A DNA stretch of 64,000 bases. It comes from Saccopteryx bilineata (lineage: Eukaryota > Chordata > Mammalia > Chiroptera > Emballonuridae). The first letter of the stretch is position 1. Each line of letters starts with the position of its first letter. Both the position numbers and the translations under genes were made by a program. Below the pieces are notes generated by a model, which was not told where the DNA came from, searched no databases, and saw nothing but the letters and a program-made list of their open reading frames with translations. Positions 20,926 to 33,284 of the stretch are shown in pieces. Location of the stretch: assembly GCF_036850765.1 (NCBI RefSeq), contig NC_089496.1, positions 104,370,767-104,434,766 of the forward strand, given 5' to 3'.

Positions 20926-22495
20926 ATTCCACCCCATGAGGCGCCAGGGTGGTACTGTGGAAACGGGTCCCTGGCTGGGCGAGGGCAGAGCCCAAGGCTG
21001 GTGATGGGGGCGACAGCGTGCGGGGTGGTGTTTGCCTGGAGCCTGGAGTAATTGTAGGGAAACTGGGAGCAGGATGGCTGGAGAAGGGGACTGTCATATG
21101 GGGAAGTCTCTGAATGTTACAGTCCCAGTTTTAGGCAAGATGGGCCTCAGCGTTTTTGAGCAGAGGAGGCTGGGCCTAGCTGAGTTATGAGGCGCTGGCA
21201 CTGGCCCTGGCAGCAGGGGCCGCGAGGCTGAATGAGCAGCAGTCTGAGAAGTAGGTGGGGGCAGGCCAGGGTCCTGCAGAGAAGGGGTGGGTGGGTCGGA
21301 GCGCTGTTGGGGAGGCTGAATTGGTACCTGCTGGGACATGGAAGTGTGCAGAAGGACATGTTAAGTTTGAACCCAAGTGACACTGCAGGGCAGCTGGGAG
21401 GTGAAAGGGGGAGGTGCGGTTTGGGCCACACGAAGTGGCGGAACGGCAGCACGGAGCCTCGCAGGTTGTAGAGAGCCTTCGGGAGGTGCGGATTCAAGAG
21501 GTGCCCGCGCGGCCCCACTTTGAAGAACTCGAGAGCAAATGGCTCTCATGTTTCCCTGTCAGGCACCCACTCCCTCTTACTCTGGCAACAGCACCTCCAC
21601 TTTCCTTGGAGGACCATTTCTACTCCATATTCAGTCCACGAGGTTGGGTGGGGATGACTTCTCACTGGCTCCATTAGTGAGCATGTGACCCCACCCTGGC
21701 TGATCAGAGCACTGCTTCTGTCTTTGACCTCAGGGACCTGGTCAGGGATGAGGATGTGATTCATGGTCCAGAAAGGCCTGCTCTTCTGCTGCTGGAGTTG
21801 ACAAGCTGGTGAAAGGGATGCCTGGAAATCAGGTTGCTGTTGCCACAGTCTGCCTGCAGACAAAGGCAGCATGGGGGAGAGATGGAGTCCTCATCGCAGT
21901 GTTTGGTTGTGGCTTCCAGTCATCCTGGGAGCCAGATGTACCTCCCCACCCCTTCCTGTTTAGGTCAACTGAAGACTTGACACTTAGAGTCAAAGGGTGC
22001 TGACTCACTCAGGGCTAGAAGCCATGTCTTTAGGGGATACCTCCTTAAAGGGCCCAAGAAGGCAGGCCTGGAGGGTGGGTTGTGGATGAAGAGAAGGTGC
22101 CCTGAGTCGAGGAAGGCTGAGTGAGCATTTATCCTGGACTTCGCTGGATATAGAGGCAGGTGCATTTGATGTTTGCCGCAAACAATACAATCCCCAACCT
22201 GGCTGCCCTTGAAGGACTCCAGTTATAGCAAAAAAAAAAAAAAAAAAAAAAAAGGAAACAAGTAAACAAACTTGCTGGTCACCATGGATATGTGAACCCA
22301 AGGTGTTAGGAACAATAGCTGTATGTGAGTCCGGAAGTGGATGCTGTCCACACAGACCTTAGTTATATCCCAATCTGTTTCCTTGTGGGAGTCCGGACAT
22401 GTCTATAAATTCATTATATAGCCAGCTCCGCCCAGAGTGGGCAACACCTCCGATAAGCCTTGCTTTCATCATTATTAAAACAGTTTCGGTGCTTA
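20926..22495. other. Unassigned, GC-richer, with an A24 tract
   Basis: Overlapping open frames on both strands at 21100-21870 encode proline/serine-rich or leucine-rich strings without recognised domains. This is expected from GC-rich non-coding DNA. A poly-A run is at 22230-22253 with no SINE head upstream. Confidence 0.4.
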
Positions 22496-22496
22496 T

Positions 22497-22670
22497 GCCC
22501 CGCAGGGCACTCTTACAGCCGCTCTTGGAGGTGAGTACTAGGGTATTTTTATCCCAGTTCCACGGATGAGAAAATGGAGGCTCAGAGAGGTTCCTTCACT
22601 TGCCCAATGTCACAGTTCTCATGGAAAAGTCAGAATTTGAACCCAGACCCTTTCAACCACTGTGTTTCAC
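22497..22670 (-). repeat. MIR relic
   Basis: atgagaaaatggaggctcag, agaggttccttcacttgcc and agaatttgaacccagaccc in antisense MIR order. Confidence 0.75.
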
Positions 22671-22699
22671 TATCTCACATCAGTGTTGTAAAAAGAAAT

Positions 22700-22870
22700 T
22701 TAGTAAAAGGAGCTGTAGCTAATATTTACTTTATCTGTCTTATTTCATTGAGTTCCTACCACAAAGCAATGAAGTGGGTACAACTGGTTAACCCAGTTTT
22801 ATAAATGAGGAAACTGAGGCACAAAGCATTTAGCAATTCTCTCCAAGTCCTACAATCAGTAAGAGGCATA
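22700..22870 (-). repeat. MIR relic, second copy
   Basis: gctaatatttactttatctg, tataaatgaggaaactgagg and cacaaagcatttagc in antisense MIR order, next to another MIR. Confidence 0.7.
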
Positions 22871-24239
22871 AATATATTTAGAGGTTATTTTTTTCAGATG
22901 GATTTGGAAGGCTGATGTCCCTTAAATTTAATTTGGGAGCCCAGACTCGGTGGCAACTGTCACTTCTAAATCTGGTTGTCATTGATTACGAGGTTCTTCA
23001 CGTGTCGATTGATATTTAAGAAACCAATTAGAAGAGTGACCAAGGCGGACAGAGAGTAATAGCAACTTGATGTGACTAGTATCGTTGGGAAACTGTGTCC
23101 TGGGTTTCCCTAACATGTACTTGGAAAATGTTAAAGTAAGAGTGTAAGGCTTAAAGAACATCACACCATTAGGTTTATGTAAATTCGCTCCTGGGTGAAG
23201 AAGGAACCCCAATGTACTACCTTTTGTGGGCTGGCTGGCTGGACACAAATGCTGTATGGAGTGGGAGTGCGTGACAATGTTATTTTCATTGAGGGCCCAT
23301 TACAAGACATATTCGGGCTGCTCATACTGCCCCCAAATTCATGAATTGGTTCAATAACAAAAAGCATGAATCATTTAAATGTGAAGGTGGTGGGACAGCT
23401 GCTTGAATAATTCCTGACTTTTTTTTTTCTTTTTGAAAATGTATTTATAGTTAGGATTTGTTGTTAGAAAAAAATGTAGCTCCGGGGACTGGTAGCCCAG
23501 AAGCCTCGGGAGGGCAGAACATGTGTCTGTTGCTCTTTGTTGTGTGACTGTATACATTAGGTGCTCAATAAATAACTGTTTTGAATGAATGCTGACCCTG
23601 GTATCCAGATTCTGGCCCATGCCAGGCCCACTCCTGTCTAGGGGGTTCCCTGAGGTCTGCAGCTGACCAAAGGCTAATGGAAGCAAGGTTCCCTCCCCGG
23701 CAGCCGAGTACAGCACGGAGCACCTAGAGGAGGTGGCCCGTCTGGGTGCCCAAGGGCCCCGGCCCCCTCCTCGTCCTCGGGCGCAGCCCCAATCTCATCT
23801 CACACCACCCTGCCAGAAAGGTCCCTCTCCAATAGGACAGGAGGAGATGGAGCCAGGCAAACGCAGGCAGGAAATTCAGGAAGCCTTAGGACCTGGCGTG
23901 GAGCTGGCTTCAGCCTTGGCGGATAGTGGCTCTGGGCCTGGCTGTTCCCAGCCAGTACAGAGTTAGGCTCTGTGGTGACCTGCCAGGGTGGGTTGGGGGG
24001 GACGACTCTAATTCCACCTTCTGAGACCTCTAGGTCACCTCTGAACTCAACCCTGGGGAACTGTCTTAGTTACCAGCCAGCTTTTTATGGGCTACTTAAG
24101 GTGTGCTGTGTACTGTACTGAGTACCAAATAGCATTCTCACTGGGTTTCTACTTTAGGATTTAGATTTCACTGTTTTCTTTTCTGTTACAAAAGAAATGT
24201 TAATATCTCTAACCCCACTCTACAGCTTTGAATGCTTCG
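22871..24239. other. Mostly unassigned, with an L2-like end at 23490-23592
   Basis: gtgctcaataaataactg (23560-23577) preceded by gggagggcagaacatgtgtc is typical of an L2 3' end. The GC-rich patch 23690-23960 holds a 77-aa open frame without recognisable domains. Confidence 0.45.
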
Positions 24240-24350
24240 TCTCAGTCCTTACAGGGAGCCTACTAGGAATGTGTATCATTATCCCCATTTTCCAGGTAAA
24301 GAAACTGAGGCTTCGAGAGAGTAAGTAACTTTCATCCAGCATCATGTCTC
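24240..24350 (-). repeat. MIR relic
   Basis: tatcattatccccattttcc and aaagaaactgaggcttcgag in antisense MIR order. Confidence 0.65.
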
Positions 24351-24527
24351 TTCTCACTTGTTTAAGCCAAGCAAGGGGACATGACCCTTAAACTTACATT
24401 TCTTCTCTGCTCTGGGTTTGGGAAAGAAGGTACAGACCTTTGGCTTTGCCGGATTATTTATCTGAGTTACTGCTTTTTGCTCCATCACAGGGACCTGTAA
24501 GCCAGTTGAGGGCTTCATGCTCAGTTA

Positions 24528-24530
<3 letters not shown>

Positions 24531-24562
<32 letters not shown>
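24531..24562. repeat. (TG)n microsatellite
   Basis: About 16 TG units, directly next to a SINE B tail. Confidence 0.95.
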
Positions 24563-24564
<2 letters not shown>

Positions 24565-24593
24565 AAGATTTTATTTATTCATTTTAGAGAGGG

Positions 24594-24669
<76 letters not shown>

Positions 24670-24795
24670 AGGGGGAAGGAGCTAGAAGTATCAGCTTCCA
24701 TATGTGCCTTGACCAGGCAAGCCCAGGGTTTTGAATCAGCAACCTCAGCGTTTCCAGGTTGATGCTTTATCCACTGCGCCACCACAGGTCAGGCT
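24563..24795 (-). mobile_element. SINE type B with expanded (GA)n
   Basis: Minus-strand copy. The pyrimidine part of the SINE has become a purine tract of about 75 bp on this strand (24590-24664). Then come ttgaccaggcaagcccaggg and head complement ccactgcgccaccacaggtc. Confidence 0.9.
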
Positions 24796-26070
24796 ATCTT
24801 GTATATTTTTTATTGGGAAAAGGCCACTGCCCATCATATCTTTCATAGATCTGTTTCAGCAAAGCTGGCTGTGAAGTAAATTTCTGTAATGTGAACACGA
24901 GTTAATTACAGTAAAGCGAATTCTATTTCCTGATTGTTTCCTTCCTAAAAACTAAGATCGTTCCCAGAAAGTGTCCCAGAAGACGACAGGCTGCAGAGGC
25001 TCTGGGCTTTGGGAAGCGGGGTCTGGGGCCTGCCTTTAGCCACGTGCCCCCACTCCCCCGCAATGATGCTGCTCCTGGCACTGGGTTCTCCCGGGCCCAA
25101 TGGGACTGGGGCCTTGATCGCACAGAGGGCTGTTTATCAAGTCCGGGGGTTACAAACTGGCCCACATGCTATGTTCAAAATCAGAAAATTTCACGTAACA
25201 TTCCTTAGTTAAGACTTCTTTTAGAAAATTGGAAGTTCTGGTGACATTAGGAAGGAATTTTTTACATGACGACATCTGTCTGTAATGGAATATTGCGTGT
25301 CTGTTTCGGGGCGAGGTGCTAGGATCTCCATTTCACCGCAGATCGCATCAAGTCCTCTTTCTTCATTGTGGTACCTGATGGACTCCCGGGTGTGGGGTTT
25401 CTGTCCTTTTTTATTTGTATTTGCCTTGCAAACTTTAAGTTAGGTAATTAAATAAGTTCTTTAAAAAAAACAAAACAGTTTTCAGGCATAGAGTTTACTT
25501 AAAACACAATTTCAACAGGCACTGACTTTGTTCATTTCATGCTGGGAACTGGCATTAATTATGCATTAAATGAACACTTAGCAGTAGGAATATGTGGAAC
25601 CGTGGAGATGGCAGGCACTACCTGGGGTCTCCAGCACTCTAAATCAAGGGCTCCCTCCAAAGGAATGAGAAGTCACACACAAAGCTAAGTGATAGAAGCA
25701 GTAGTCAAGGGGAAGACCCTTGAACTTCAGGGAGACTGAAGGAGGGAGGGAGGGAGGAAGAGTCGGTGGGGTGGAGGTTGAACGCTCCCCATGAGAACAT
25801 TCCACAACAAAGGAAATGGAAGCGAGTGAGCTGGGAAATACCTAAGTTTAAGCTTGAATGATGCTGTTTACAAGTTCTTACAGGAAAGACTATTATGAGT
25901 GAGCTCTTAATGGGTTGTCTGTCAGTCAAGGGGGAGAGGCTGGGATGGGGGAGGGGCTCGAGTTGACATCGAAATGGCTGTAAACTTTGCTTCTCGAATT
26001 TCACGTCTTTCCAGTTAAGATCTGTGGGGGATTAAATGTTTGTGGGGAGGGTGCTGAGCTAGGGAGGATC
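24796..26070. other. Unassigned sequence
   Basis: Short (GGGA)n patch at 25740-25757. No gene or named repeat. Confidence 0.4.
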
Positions 26071-26088
26071 AGAGAGAGAGAGAGAGAG

Positions 26089-26129
<41 letters not shown>

Positions 26130-26140
26130 TGTGTGTGTGT
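26071..26140. repeat. (GA)n-(GT)n compound microsatellite
   Basis: GA repeats with one interruption, followed by about 7 GT units. Confidence 0.95.
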
Positions 26141-28881
26141 TTAATGTACAGAGTATTTTCTGGGCCCAGAGAGGTTTTCTGGTCTGCAGAGGAGAAGACA
26201 CCCCTCACTCACAGTGGATGGAGGACCAGATGACAGGCAGGAGGGTCAGACATTATTGGTGTCCCGGGTGGAGGGTGGACTGGAAGGAGGGGCGCCTGCT
26301 CTGAAGATTTCAATTAAACTTTGAACTGGCTCACCCAGGGAGGTGGCACCATTTCCGCTGCAGGTTTAAAAGAAAGAGCAGGGGTTGGATTCCTTCTGGA
26401 ATGATGGGTGTGGCCCTCCCTGCCTGGCAGCCGGGATGGACCCAGTGATCTCTCCAGCCTCCTTTGTTCTGAGACTAGACACCCCACCCTTCACCCTCCT
26501 GAGAAATTTCTGGAGCTAGAGAGGTTTAGTCTCAGCACATTAGAATTACAGCCAGAACACAAAGATCCTTAACGCTGGGTCCTTAACTTTGTGAACAGCA
26601 AGCAGGAAAATGCCACCTTCTAAGGGGCACACAGAAAATTTGCCCCGGTGACCTGAGCCGCTGTGTCAGGGAGGGGAGCAGAGACAGCCCCCCCCCCCCC
26701 GTGTCAGAGGGGACTGCGCAGCTGCTAACTCCCCCACAGCACGACATCATGTCCCCCAGTTCGGTTTGCCGTCTGGAGGTGGTTTTCCACATTCTTCTGG
26801 GCTTCTGACCCCCTACCTGCCCCCAAAGAAGGGTGATTGTATGGCTGGTGTTAGGGTTAATAGTGTCGCCTTTCATTCTTCAAAGGGTCCCTGTTTGGAC
26901 AATAAATTATAGTCACTCTACCATGACAGAGCAGAACAAGCTCAGTAGAAAACTTTGTTGGGGAGGGGGTGTTGAAACCAAGGCATTTGAAAAATGTTAT
27001 TTTCCATTTTAAATATATATATATATGTATATATATATATTTTCTCATAATCTAAATAGCATTGCAACCTTCAGAGCCTGACTTCTTGCTGGAAAGAGAG
27101 GAAGGAAGTTTTGTTACTGTGAAAACTTATTAAAAAAAGAAAAAGTGGAACAGAAATGAACAAACCCGGCAGCTTCCCAGTGAGGGGCCCTAACCCTGCT
27201 GGGGACCCAGGGGGCTGCTGGCGGGTGTGGAGCTGACGTGGTTTTGAAAGGAAAGAGGACTCAGGTCCCTGACTTGATGCTGCAGTGCTGGGACCTTGGC
27301 GGAATGCAGATGCCCAGGCCAAAGGGCCACGAGGTTAGAGGGGGCAGGATCCTGCCAGGGCTCTGGGTCCTTCGCGGGGGCCTCTTGGGCCATCCTTGAC
27401 CACAGTTGATTGCAAGAGTGGGGATGAGGAATTGAAAACAAAAACCTAGGTTCTAGTTGTTTCTGTTCAAAGATGAATAGGCGTGTTAAACATTTTAAGA
27501 GTTTATTCGAGCAAAAATCCACTCAAATCAGGCACTGCCCAGCTAGAACTGGTTAGGAGAGCTGCTCTGAAAGGAGCCGGGGAAAAGACGTGTGTGGAGA
27601 GAGAGCGGAAGCCAAGGAAAGGAATTCTTTGGTTGGCTATCGCTTAAAGCCTGGTTGGCTGTGATTGGTTGTCCTTAGCGTTTTGTTTGCGTAACCTTGA
27701 GACCTTCACGGGCTTAGATTTTGGTTTGCTTATGTTGGCTGCTAGGGCATTAGAGCCACCTCGGTCTAGTTCAATTAATTAACACTTCCTAGCTGGAGTG
27801 ACCGATAGCGAATCGTTCTCTTCCAGCCTTGGTTTCCCCATCAGTTAGTGGGGGACGGTACCATCATCTGTCTCCAGGGCTTCTGGTGAGAAGGCAGAGG
27901 GCGTCAGTGAGCTGGGATGGTCCATGCCTAAGAGAGGGGATGGCCCAGGGGCCCCTGTGTGGTCACGAGGACGGCTGTTTTCTTCAAACAAAAATGAGTA
28001 GTACTCCTTGTACATCGTCATGTCAGAGACACAGGACAGATGGCCTTCAGTGCATTCTCTCCCCAGCCCTGCCAGCAGCTGACAGGGTCAATGAGGCTTT
28101 GCCAAAACGTTCGAGTAGCTCTTGCTAACGTGTTTTTCTTCAGATGTTGTCTCGTCTTGCTAACGGCAGACTTCTCCGGAAATATCTTCTGCCAAAGTGA
28201 AGCTGGCATTGCTGTAGAAAGAGGCAGTGTTATATACGATTGTGAAAAGTGGCGCGGTGGCTGGCACACAGGACACATTCGTTTTCTCCTTCATTCATCC
28301 TCCCAACAAACAGGTGCTGAGACCACTCTGGGTCCAGGCGCTGGGCGATTGGAGTGGCTGGGCAGACGTGACATCTGCCTCGACCTGCAACTTGCTCGTT
28401 GAGGGAATAACCTGCAAGTAACTTATAATCTGTTAAAGGAAAAAAAAATGACCAAAAGACCAAAGATGGAGCACTAAGTGGAAAAGTTTTACTGCAGCTG
28501 GGGAACCCGACAGCACGGAGTCTAGGCTCTGAGGGGGGAGGTCTAGCAGGGGAGATGCGCATAGTCTCTCATAGCCAGAAGTACACGAGCTGTCTCATTG
28601 TGGCCGAGAAGGTGCCTGTTTGGCGATATCTGGGCTTGTGAGTTAGGTGGACATGTGGCTAGCTAGAGGCGGTCTCCTGTCTAACAAGGGCAACCCATGA
28701 CGTCACGATGCTCAGGGTGTCCACTGCACGGAAGCTCTGCTGAGTCAGGATTGTGGCGCTCAGTGAGGTCTGCATTGGTGTCAGTAGACTGGGTGGCAGG
28801 TAGGAGTTTGCCCCCATCTAATGGGGTACGTGCTCATTAAAGATGAAAATTATTAAGATAATATGAAACATGAAAAGTAAT
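26141..28881. other. Unassigned, about 2.7 kb, lowest repeat content
   Basis: A (TA)n patch at 27012-27040, a C-run at 26690-26700 and an L2/MIR-like stretch near 28280-28400 (aacaaacaggtgctgagacc). No open frame with recognisable domains and no exon that can be supported from sequence alone. Confidence 0.4.
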
Positions 28882-28893
28882 ACATGAACTCTT

Positions 28894-29084
28894 TAAAAAA
28901 ATTTTTAATTGGTTTTTAGAGAGAGAGGAAGGAGGAGAGAGAGAGAGAGAAAGAGAGAAACATTAATTTGTTGTTCTACTCTGCATTCATTGGTTGACTC
29001 CTATATGTGCCCTGACTGGGGATTGAACTGGCAACATTGGCATGCTGGGAAGATGCTCCAACCAACTGAGCTACCTGGCCAGGG
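28894..29084 (-). mobile_element. SINE type C, complete
   Basis: Minus-strand VES-like copy: attggtttttagagagagag, cattggttgactcctatatg and ctgagctacctggccaggg. TSD acatgaactctt (28882-28893) against gcatgaactctt (29084-29095). Confidence 0.92.
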
Positions 29085-29206
29085 CATGAACTCTTAAATG
29101 TAAGGAGTAGAACATGAAAAGATCACAACCATAGTCATCAGAAAACCTTTGGTAGTAAGTGACAGAAATGTAAATCTAACTGGCTTAAACAACAAAGAGA
29201 ATTTAT

Positions 29207-29501
29207 TTATTTATTTATTTAAATTTTTTTTTTCTTAAGTTGGAAACGGGGAGGCAATCAGACAGACTCCCACATGTGCCTGACTGAGATCCACCCGGCA
29301 TGCCCACCAGGGGCGATGCTCTGCCCATCTGGGTCGTTGCTCTGTTGCGACCAGAGCCATTCTAGCACCTGAGGCAGAGGCCACAGAGCCATCCTCAGCG
29401 CCCGGGCCAACTTTGCTCCAGTGGAGCCTTGGCTGTGGGAGGGGAAGAGAGAGACAGAGAGGAAGGAGAGGGGAGGGGTGGAGAAGCAGATGGGCGCTTC
29501 T
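29207..29501 (-). mobile_element. SINE type A, 5' truncated, with TSD
   Basis: Minus-strand copy of the older subfamily with poly-T/A side, body and pyrimidine run, ending at gcagatgggcgcttct. The whole tRNA-like head is missing, yet TSDs flank it: aacaaagagaatttatt (29190-29206) and aacaaggagaatttatt (29502-29518). Confidence 0.93.
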
Positions 29502-29518
29502 AACAAGGAGAATTTATT

Positions 29519-29999
29519 ATCTCATATGTCCAAGGATTCAAACAGTGTTCTGGAGTTCTTTCTGTCTCATCTCTCAGCTCTGCTAGTCTCTCCCTCGCTT
29601 CCTTCTTGGCTGGACGGAGGTCCTATAGCAGCTTTCGTAGCAACCCCAGGCAAAGAGAGCATCTCTTCCGAAAAAGGCCTAGAAAGGACTCTTTGGCATT
29701 AGAGTATCACTTGCCTTTACTTGCCTATTCCACAGCCAGAGTTGGGAGGAAGAAAGGACAGAGGGGGTTACATAGATTGGCTCATAGAGAAGAGGAAGAA
29801 GTGGCAGGCGAGTGTGCACCGTGCCTGCCCCACCCTGGCGAGTGTGCACCATGTGGTAGAAGCGTGGATTTTAAAATTGTTTTCAGTGACAATAACAGTG
29901 TCTAAACGAGAATTATCTCACCCAGAATTATCCTTTCCTGTCACATTATGATTGGGGCCAAAATGGACATATGCTTTTAAGCTTTGATTCTATATATCT
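29519..29999. other. Unassigned sequence
   Basis: The sequence around the SINE (taactggcttaaacaacaaa and gaatttattatctcatatg) resembles an old repeat end that I cannot name. A short direct repeat, ggcgagtgtgcacc, occurs at 29808 and 29838. Confidence 0.35.
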
Positions 30000-30225
30000 C
30001 AGTGTTTAGCTAACTTTTTCTGTAAAGGGCAGATAGTAAATAGTTTAGGCTGTGAACCATGTGGTCTCTGTTGAGACGACTGAACTCTATCATTGAAGCT
30101 TGAAAGCAGCCATAATCTAAACCGTCTAACCCTAAACAAATTACAAGACTATGTGTCAATAAAACTTTATTTTAAACAGACGTTGGGCTAGATTTGGCCC
30201 ATAGGCATTATTTTGCCAACCCCTG
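30000..30225 (+). mobile_element. Old hAT-Charlie MITE
   Basis: Terminus cagtgtttagctaac, then tttttctgtaaagggcag, atagtaaatagtttaggc, caataaaactttattttaaa and the end ttgccaacccctg. This is a common placental-mammal MITE. The other complete copy here, in reverse, is split across 33802-36296. Confidence 0.8.
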
Positions 30226-30396
30226 ATAGAGATTCCGAAATTTTTATATTCAAATAGTCCTTAAGACACTGATGTACAGTAATCTATATAATTTGCAAAC
30301 CACATATCTACTGGTAATTAATATCCAAAATAAATAAGAAACTCTTAAAATTCAATAGCAAAAAACTAAGTAACCCAATTAAAGAATGGGCATTGG

Positions 30397-30754
30397 GCCT
30401 GACCAGGCAGTGGCGCAGTGGATAGAGCATCAGACTGGAATGCGGAGGACCCAGGTTCGAGACCCCGAGGTCGCCAGCTTGAGCGTGGGATCATCTGGTT
30501 TGAGCAAAGTTCACCAGCTTGGACCCAAGGTTGCTGGCTTGAGCAAGGGATTACTCGGTCTGCTGTAGCCCCACGGTCAAGGCGCATATGAGAAAGCAAT
30601 CAATGAACAACTAAAGTGCCACAATGAAAAACTGATGATTGATGCCTCTCATCTCTCTCTGTTTCTGTGTGCCTGTCCCTATCTATCCCTCTCTCTGACT
30701 CTCTCTGTCTCTGTAAAAAAAAACAAAACAAAACACAAAACTGTCTTAAAAAAA
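30397..30754 (+). mobile_element. SINE type D, full length
   Basis: Head gcctgaccaggcagtggcg with cagtggatagagcatcag and gttcgagaccccgag. Then a body of related blocks (ccagcttgagcgtggg, ccagcttggacccaag, tggcttgagcaaggg), then aaagcaatcaatgaacaac, CT-rich sequence and an A-rich tail. Perfect 16-bp TSD aaagaatgggcattgg at 30381-30396 and 30755-30770. Confidence 0.95.
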
Positions 30755-31275
30755 AAAGAATGGGCATTGGACTTGAATAGACATGTCTTCCAAGAAGACC
30801 TACAGATGGCCAACAGGTACATATCTGAAAAGATGTGCTCAACATCACTAACCACCTGGGACATGCAAATCAAAACCACATGAGATATTACTTCACACCT
30901 GTAAGAAATGAAGTAATAGCAGCAACAACAACAAAATAACGAGTGTTGACGAGGATGTGGAGAAATTGGGACTCTTGTGCATTGTTGGTGGAAATGTAAA
31001 ATGGTGTAGCCATCGTGGAAAACAGTATGGAAGTTTCTCAGAAAAATTAAAAATAGAACTACCATCTGATCTAGCAATCCTACTTCTGGTTGTTTATCCA
31101 GAAAAATGGAAAACATAATCTTGAAGATACACTTTCAAGTTCATTGCAGCATTATTCACAATAGCCAAGAGATGGAAACAGCCTGATTGTTCTTCAGTGG
31201 ATGAATGGGTTGAGAAAATATAGTATATATTCAGCCAGTGGAATATTATCCAGCCTTTAAAAAGGTAGAAATCCT

Positions 31276-31664
31276 TGCCCTGGCCGGTTGGCTCAGCGGT
31301 AGAGCGTCGGCCTAGCGTGCGGAGGACCCGGGTTCGATTCCGGCCAGGGCACACAGGAGAAGCGCCCATTTGCTTCTCCACCCCTCCCCTCTCCTTCCTC
31401 TCTGTCTCTCCCTTCCCCTCCCGCAGCCAAGGCTCCATTGGAGCAAAGATGGCCCGGGCGCTGGGGATGGCTCTGTGGCCTCTGCCTCAGGCGCTAGAGT
31501 GGCTCTGGTCGCAACATGGTGACGCCCAGGATGGGCAGAGCATCGCCCCCTGGTGGGCAGAGCGTCGCCCCTGGTGGGTGTGCCGGGTGGATCCCTGTCG
31601 GGCGCATGCGGGAGTCTGTCTGACTGTCTCTCCCCGTTTCCAGCTTCAGAAAAAAAAAAAAAAA
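31276..31664 (+). mobile_element. SINE type A, full length
   Basis: Complete plus-strand copy of the second subfamily (ggcctagcgtgcggaggac; gctctgtggcctctgc; gtcgcaacatggtgacg). CTCF-like tcgccccctggtgg at 31543-31556. TSD aggtagaaatcct (31263-31275) against aggtggaaatcct (31665-31677). Confidence 0.95.
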
Positions 31665-31992
31665 AGGTGGAAATCCTGCCGCGTGCAAGAGCACGGATGC
31701 ACCTTGAGGACATCATGCCGAGTGAAATTAGCCAACATGAAAGGACAAGTATTACTTATCTGAGAATCTAGAGCAGTCAGAGTCAGAGAGACAGGAAGTA
31801 GTAGTATGGTGGTTGCCAGGGGGTGGAAGAAGGCAGGGAACAGGGAGTGGTGTTCACCTGGTATAAAGTTTCAGTTATGCAGGTAAGTCCTAGAGGTCCG
31901 CTGCACAACGTTGCGCCCACAGTGAGCAATATTGTGTACTTAAAAATTTTTTAAGGGGGTAGATCTCATGTTACATTTTTCAACCACACACT

Positions 31993-32040
31993 CTATATCT
32001 ATCTGTCTATCTATCTATCTGTCTATCTATCTATTTATCA
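31993..32040. repeat. (CTAT)n microsatellite
   Basis: Imperfect CTAT/CTGT tetranucleotide run at the end of the L1. Confidence 0.9.
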
Positions 32041-33284
32041 ATCAACTTAATTGCATAAGCTCATTTTTTTGTTTTCATGTGGGGGGAACATTTAGAAATC
32101 ATAAAATTGATCCCATCACTAAAGCAAAGAATTGTCCAAAGGGGTAAGTAATGTTCCAGCACAGGTTAATCAGCTGAGATGTGAGTCATGGCATATGGAA
32201 GAGATGACATTGGGGGTGGGCCACAGCAAGATGCCCGGGTTCAGACACTGGCTAGGATAGGTTTGTCTCGGCCAGTTTCGGCAGTGCATACGCTTCTGTC
32301 ATGAATTGGGGAGTAGTCTGGCGGGCCTAGCTGATGGTTATAGCTCTGTCCCAGGCCCTCCAATCAAGGTTTTGTTGGGGTTGGAAACATCCATTGTTTG
32401 GTCCCCAGAAGGCCCTCACTGGTCTGATGGGGATGTCACCTGAGGGTCTGTCTTCTCACAGATTAGCATTTTAGCACCTCTAGCTGGTGGCAAATAGCAG
32501 CTGTTTAAAAGGGACACTGGATCTGGCTGAGGGCCCCATTAGGGTCTGCTCCAGATCCAAGGATGAGTCTGGGGTGGGGTCTGAGATAGGATGTGAGGCC
32601 CTTGTATTTTCTGCAGATGTGGTTATACAGCGCATAGAGGCAGGCCAGCCGGGAGAGGCGGAAACTCTGAGAACATTCCATCCGAATCCGATGCGTTCAA
32701 TACGAGCAGTGGAAAATGGTAAACCTGGCATGAGGTCAGGCAATGTGCTCTTTCATGTAAAACAAACAAACAAAAAATGTGACTGTGGGAAGCATCCAGA
32801 AAAAATGGGATGACCTGGAGACTGGATTTAAAAATTGGCACCCAGGGAAATCTCATTTCCCCAGTTAATGACTCCCCCTTCAGCTGTGCTCGTGCCAGCG
32901 GAGCAAACCAAAATAACTTCATAAATTGAAGTTTGTGCGGGCGAGGAGACTACGCCTGGAACATCAGCCACCAGACGAAAACCTTGAAGGCTCTGTTTAC
33001 AGCTGACATCCTTGGTGTTTGAAGGATGATGGCGTCCGGAGAAGGTTAGGTTACTCACGGACGCAATTAAAAAAGAAATCACTGTCGATAGCCCAAGCCA
33101 GACCAGCGGGCTTCCTTGCTGTAGTTTGTGCCACCTTTGTTTGCTTGTTTGTTTTTCCCCCTGGAAAGAATGTCTTTGTCCTGCCGTAATTAATTGTAAC
33201 CAGCTTTTCTGTTAGATCAGGGTACATGGAAACTGCTCAGAGCTCAAAAGTATGTTGGCAAGTGGTGCCTTGTAACTAGGACCT
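32041..33284. other. Unassigned, about 1.2 kb
   Basis: A 108-aa frame at 32487-32813 on the plus strand has no recognisable domain. No named repeat. Confidence 0.4.

Larger units (their letters stand above)
30255..31990 (+). mobile_element. L1 ORF2 3' end and 3' UTR, two insertions
   Basis: L1 order is clear once the SINEs are removed: taatatccaaaataaataag, gacatgtcttccaagaagac, atgcaaatcaaaaccacatg, attgttggtggaaatgtaaaatgg, gaactaccatctgatctagc, ttcattgcagcattattcac and gtggttgccagggggtgg. Many frame breaks show that it is inactive. A SINE D (30397) and a SINE A (31276) split it. Confidence 0.85.

Noticed and set aside
20926..22000. Exons of a proline-rich gene
   Set aside because: Frames overlap on both strands, with no recognised domain and no consistent splice-bounded pattern.
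22230..22253. Poly-A tail of a SINE or retrocopy
   Set aside because: No SINE head, TSD or recognisable mRNA sequence was found next to it.
28698..28705. Perfect CRE-like palindrome tgacgtca
   Set aside because: One 8-mer in 64 kb is expected by chance, and no promoter-like context surrounds it.
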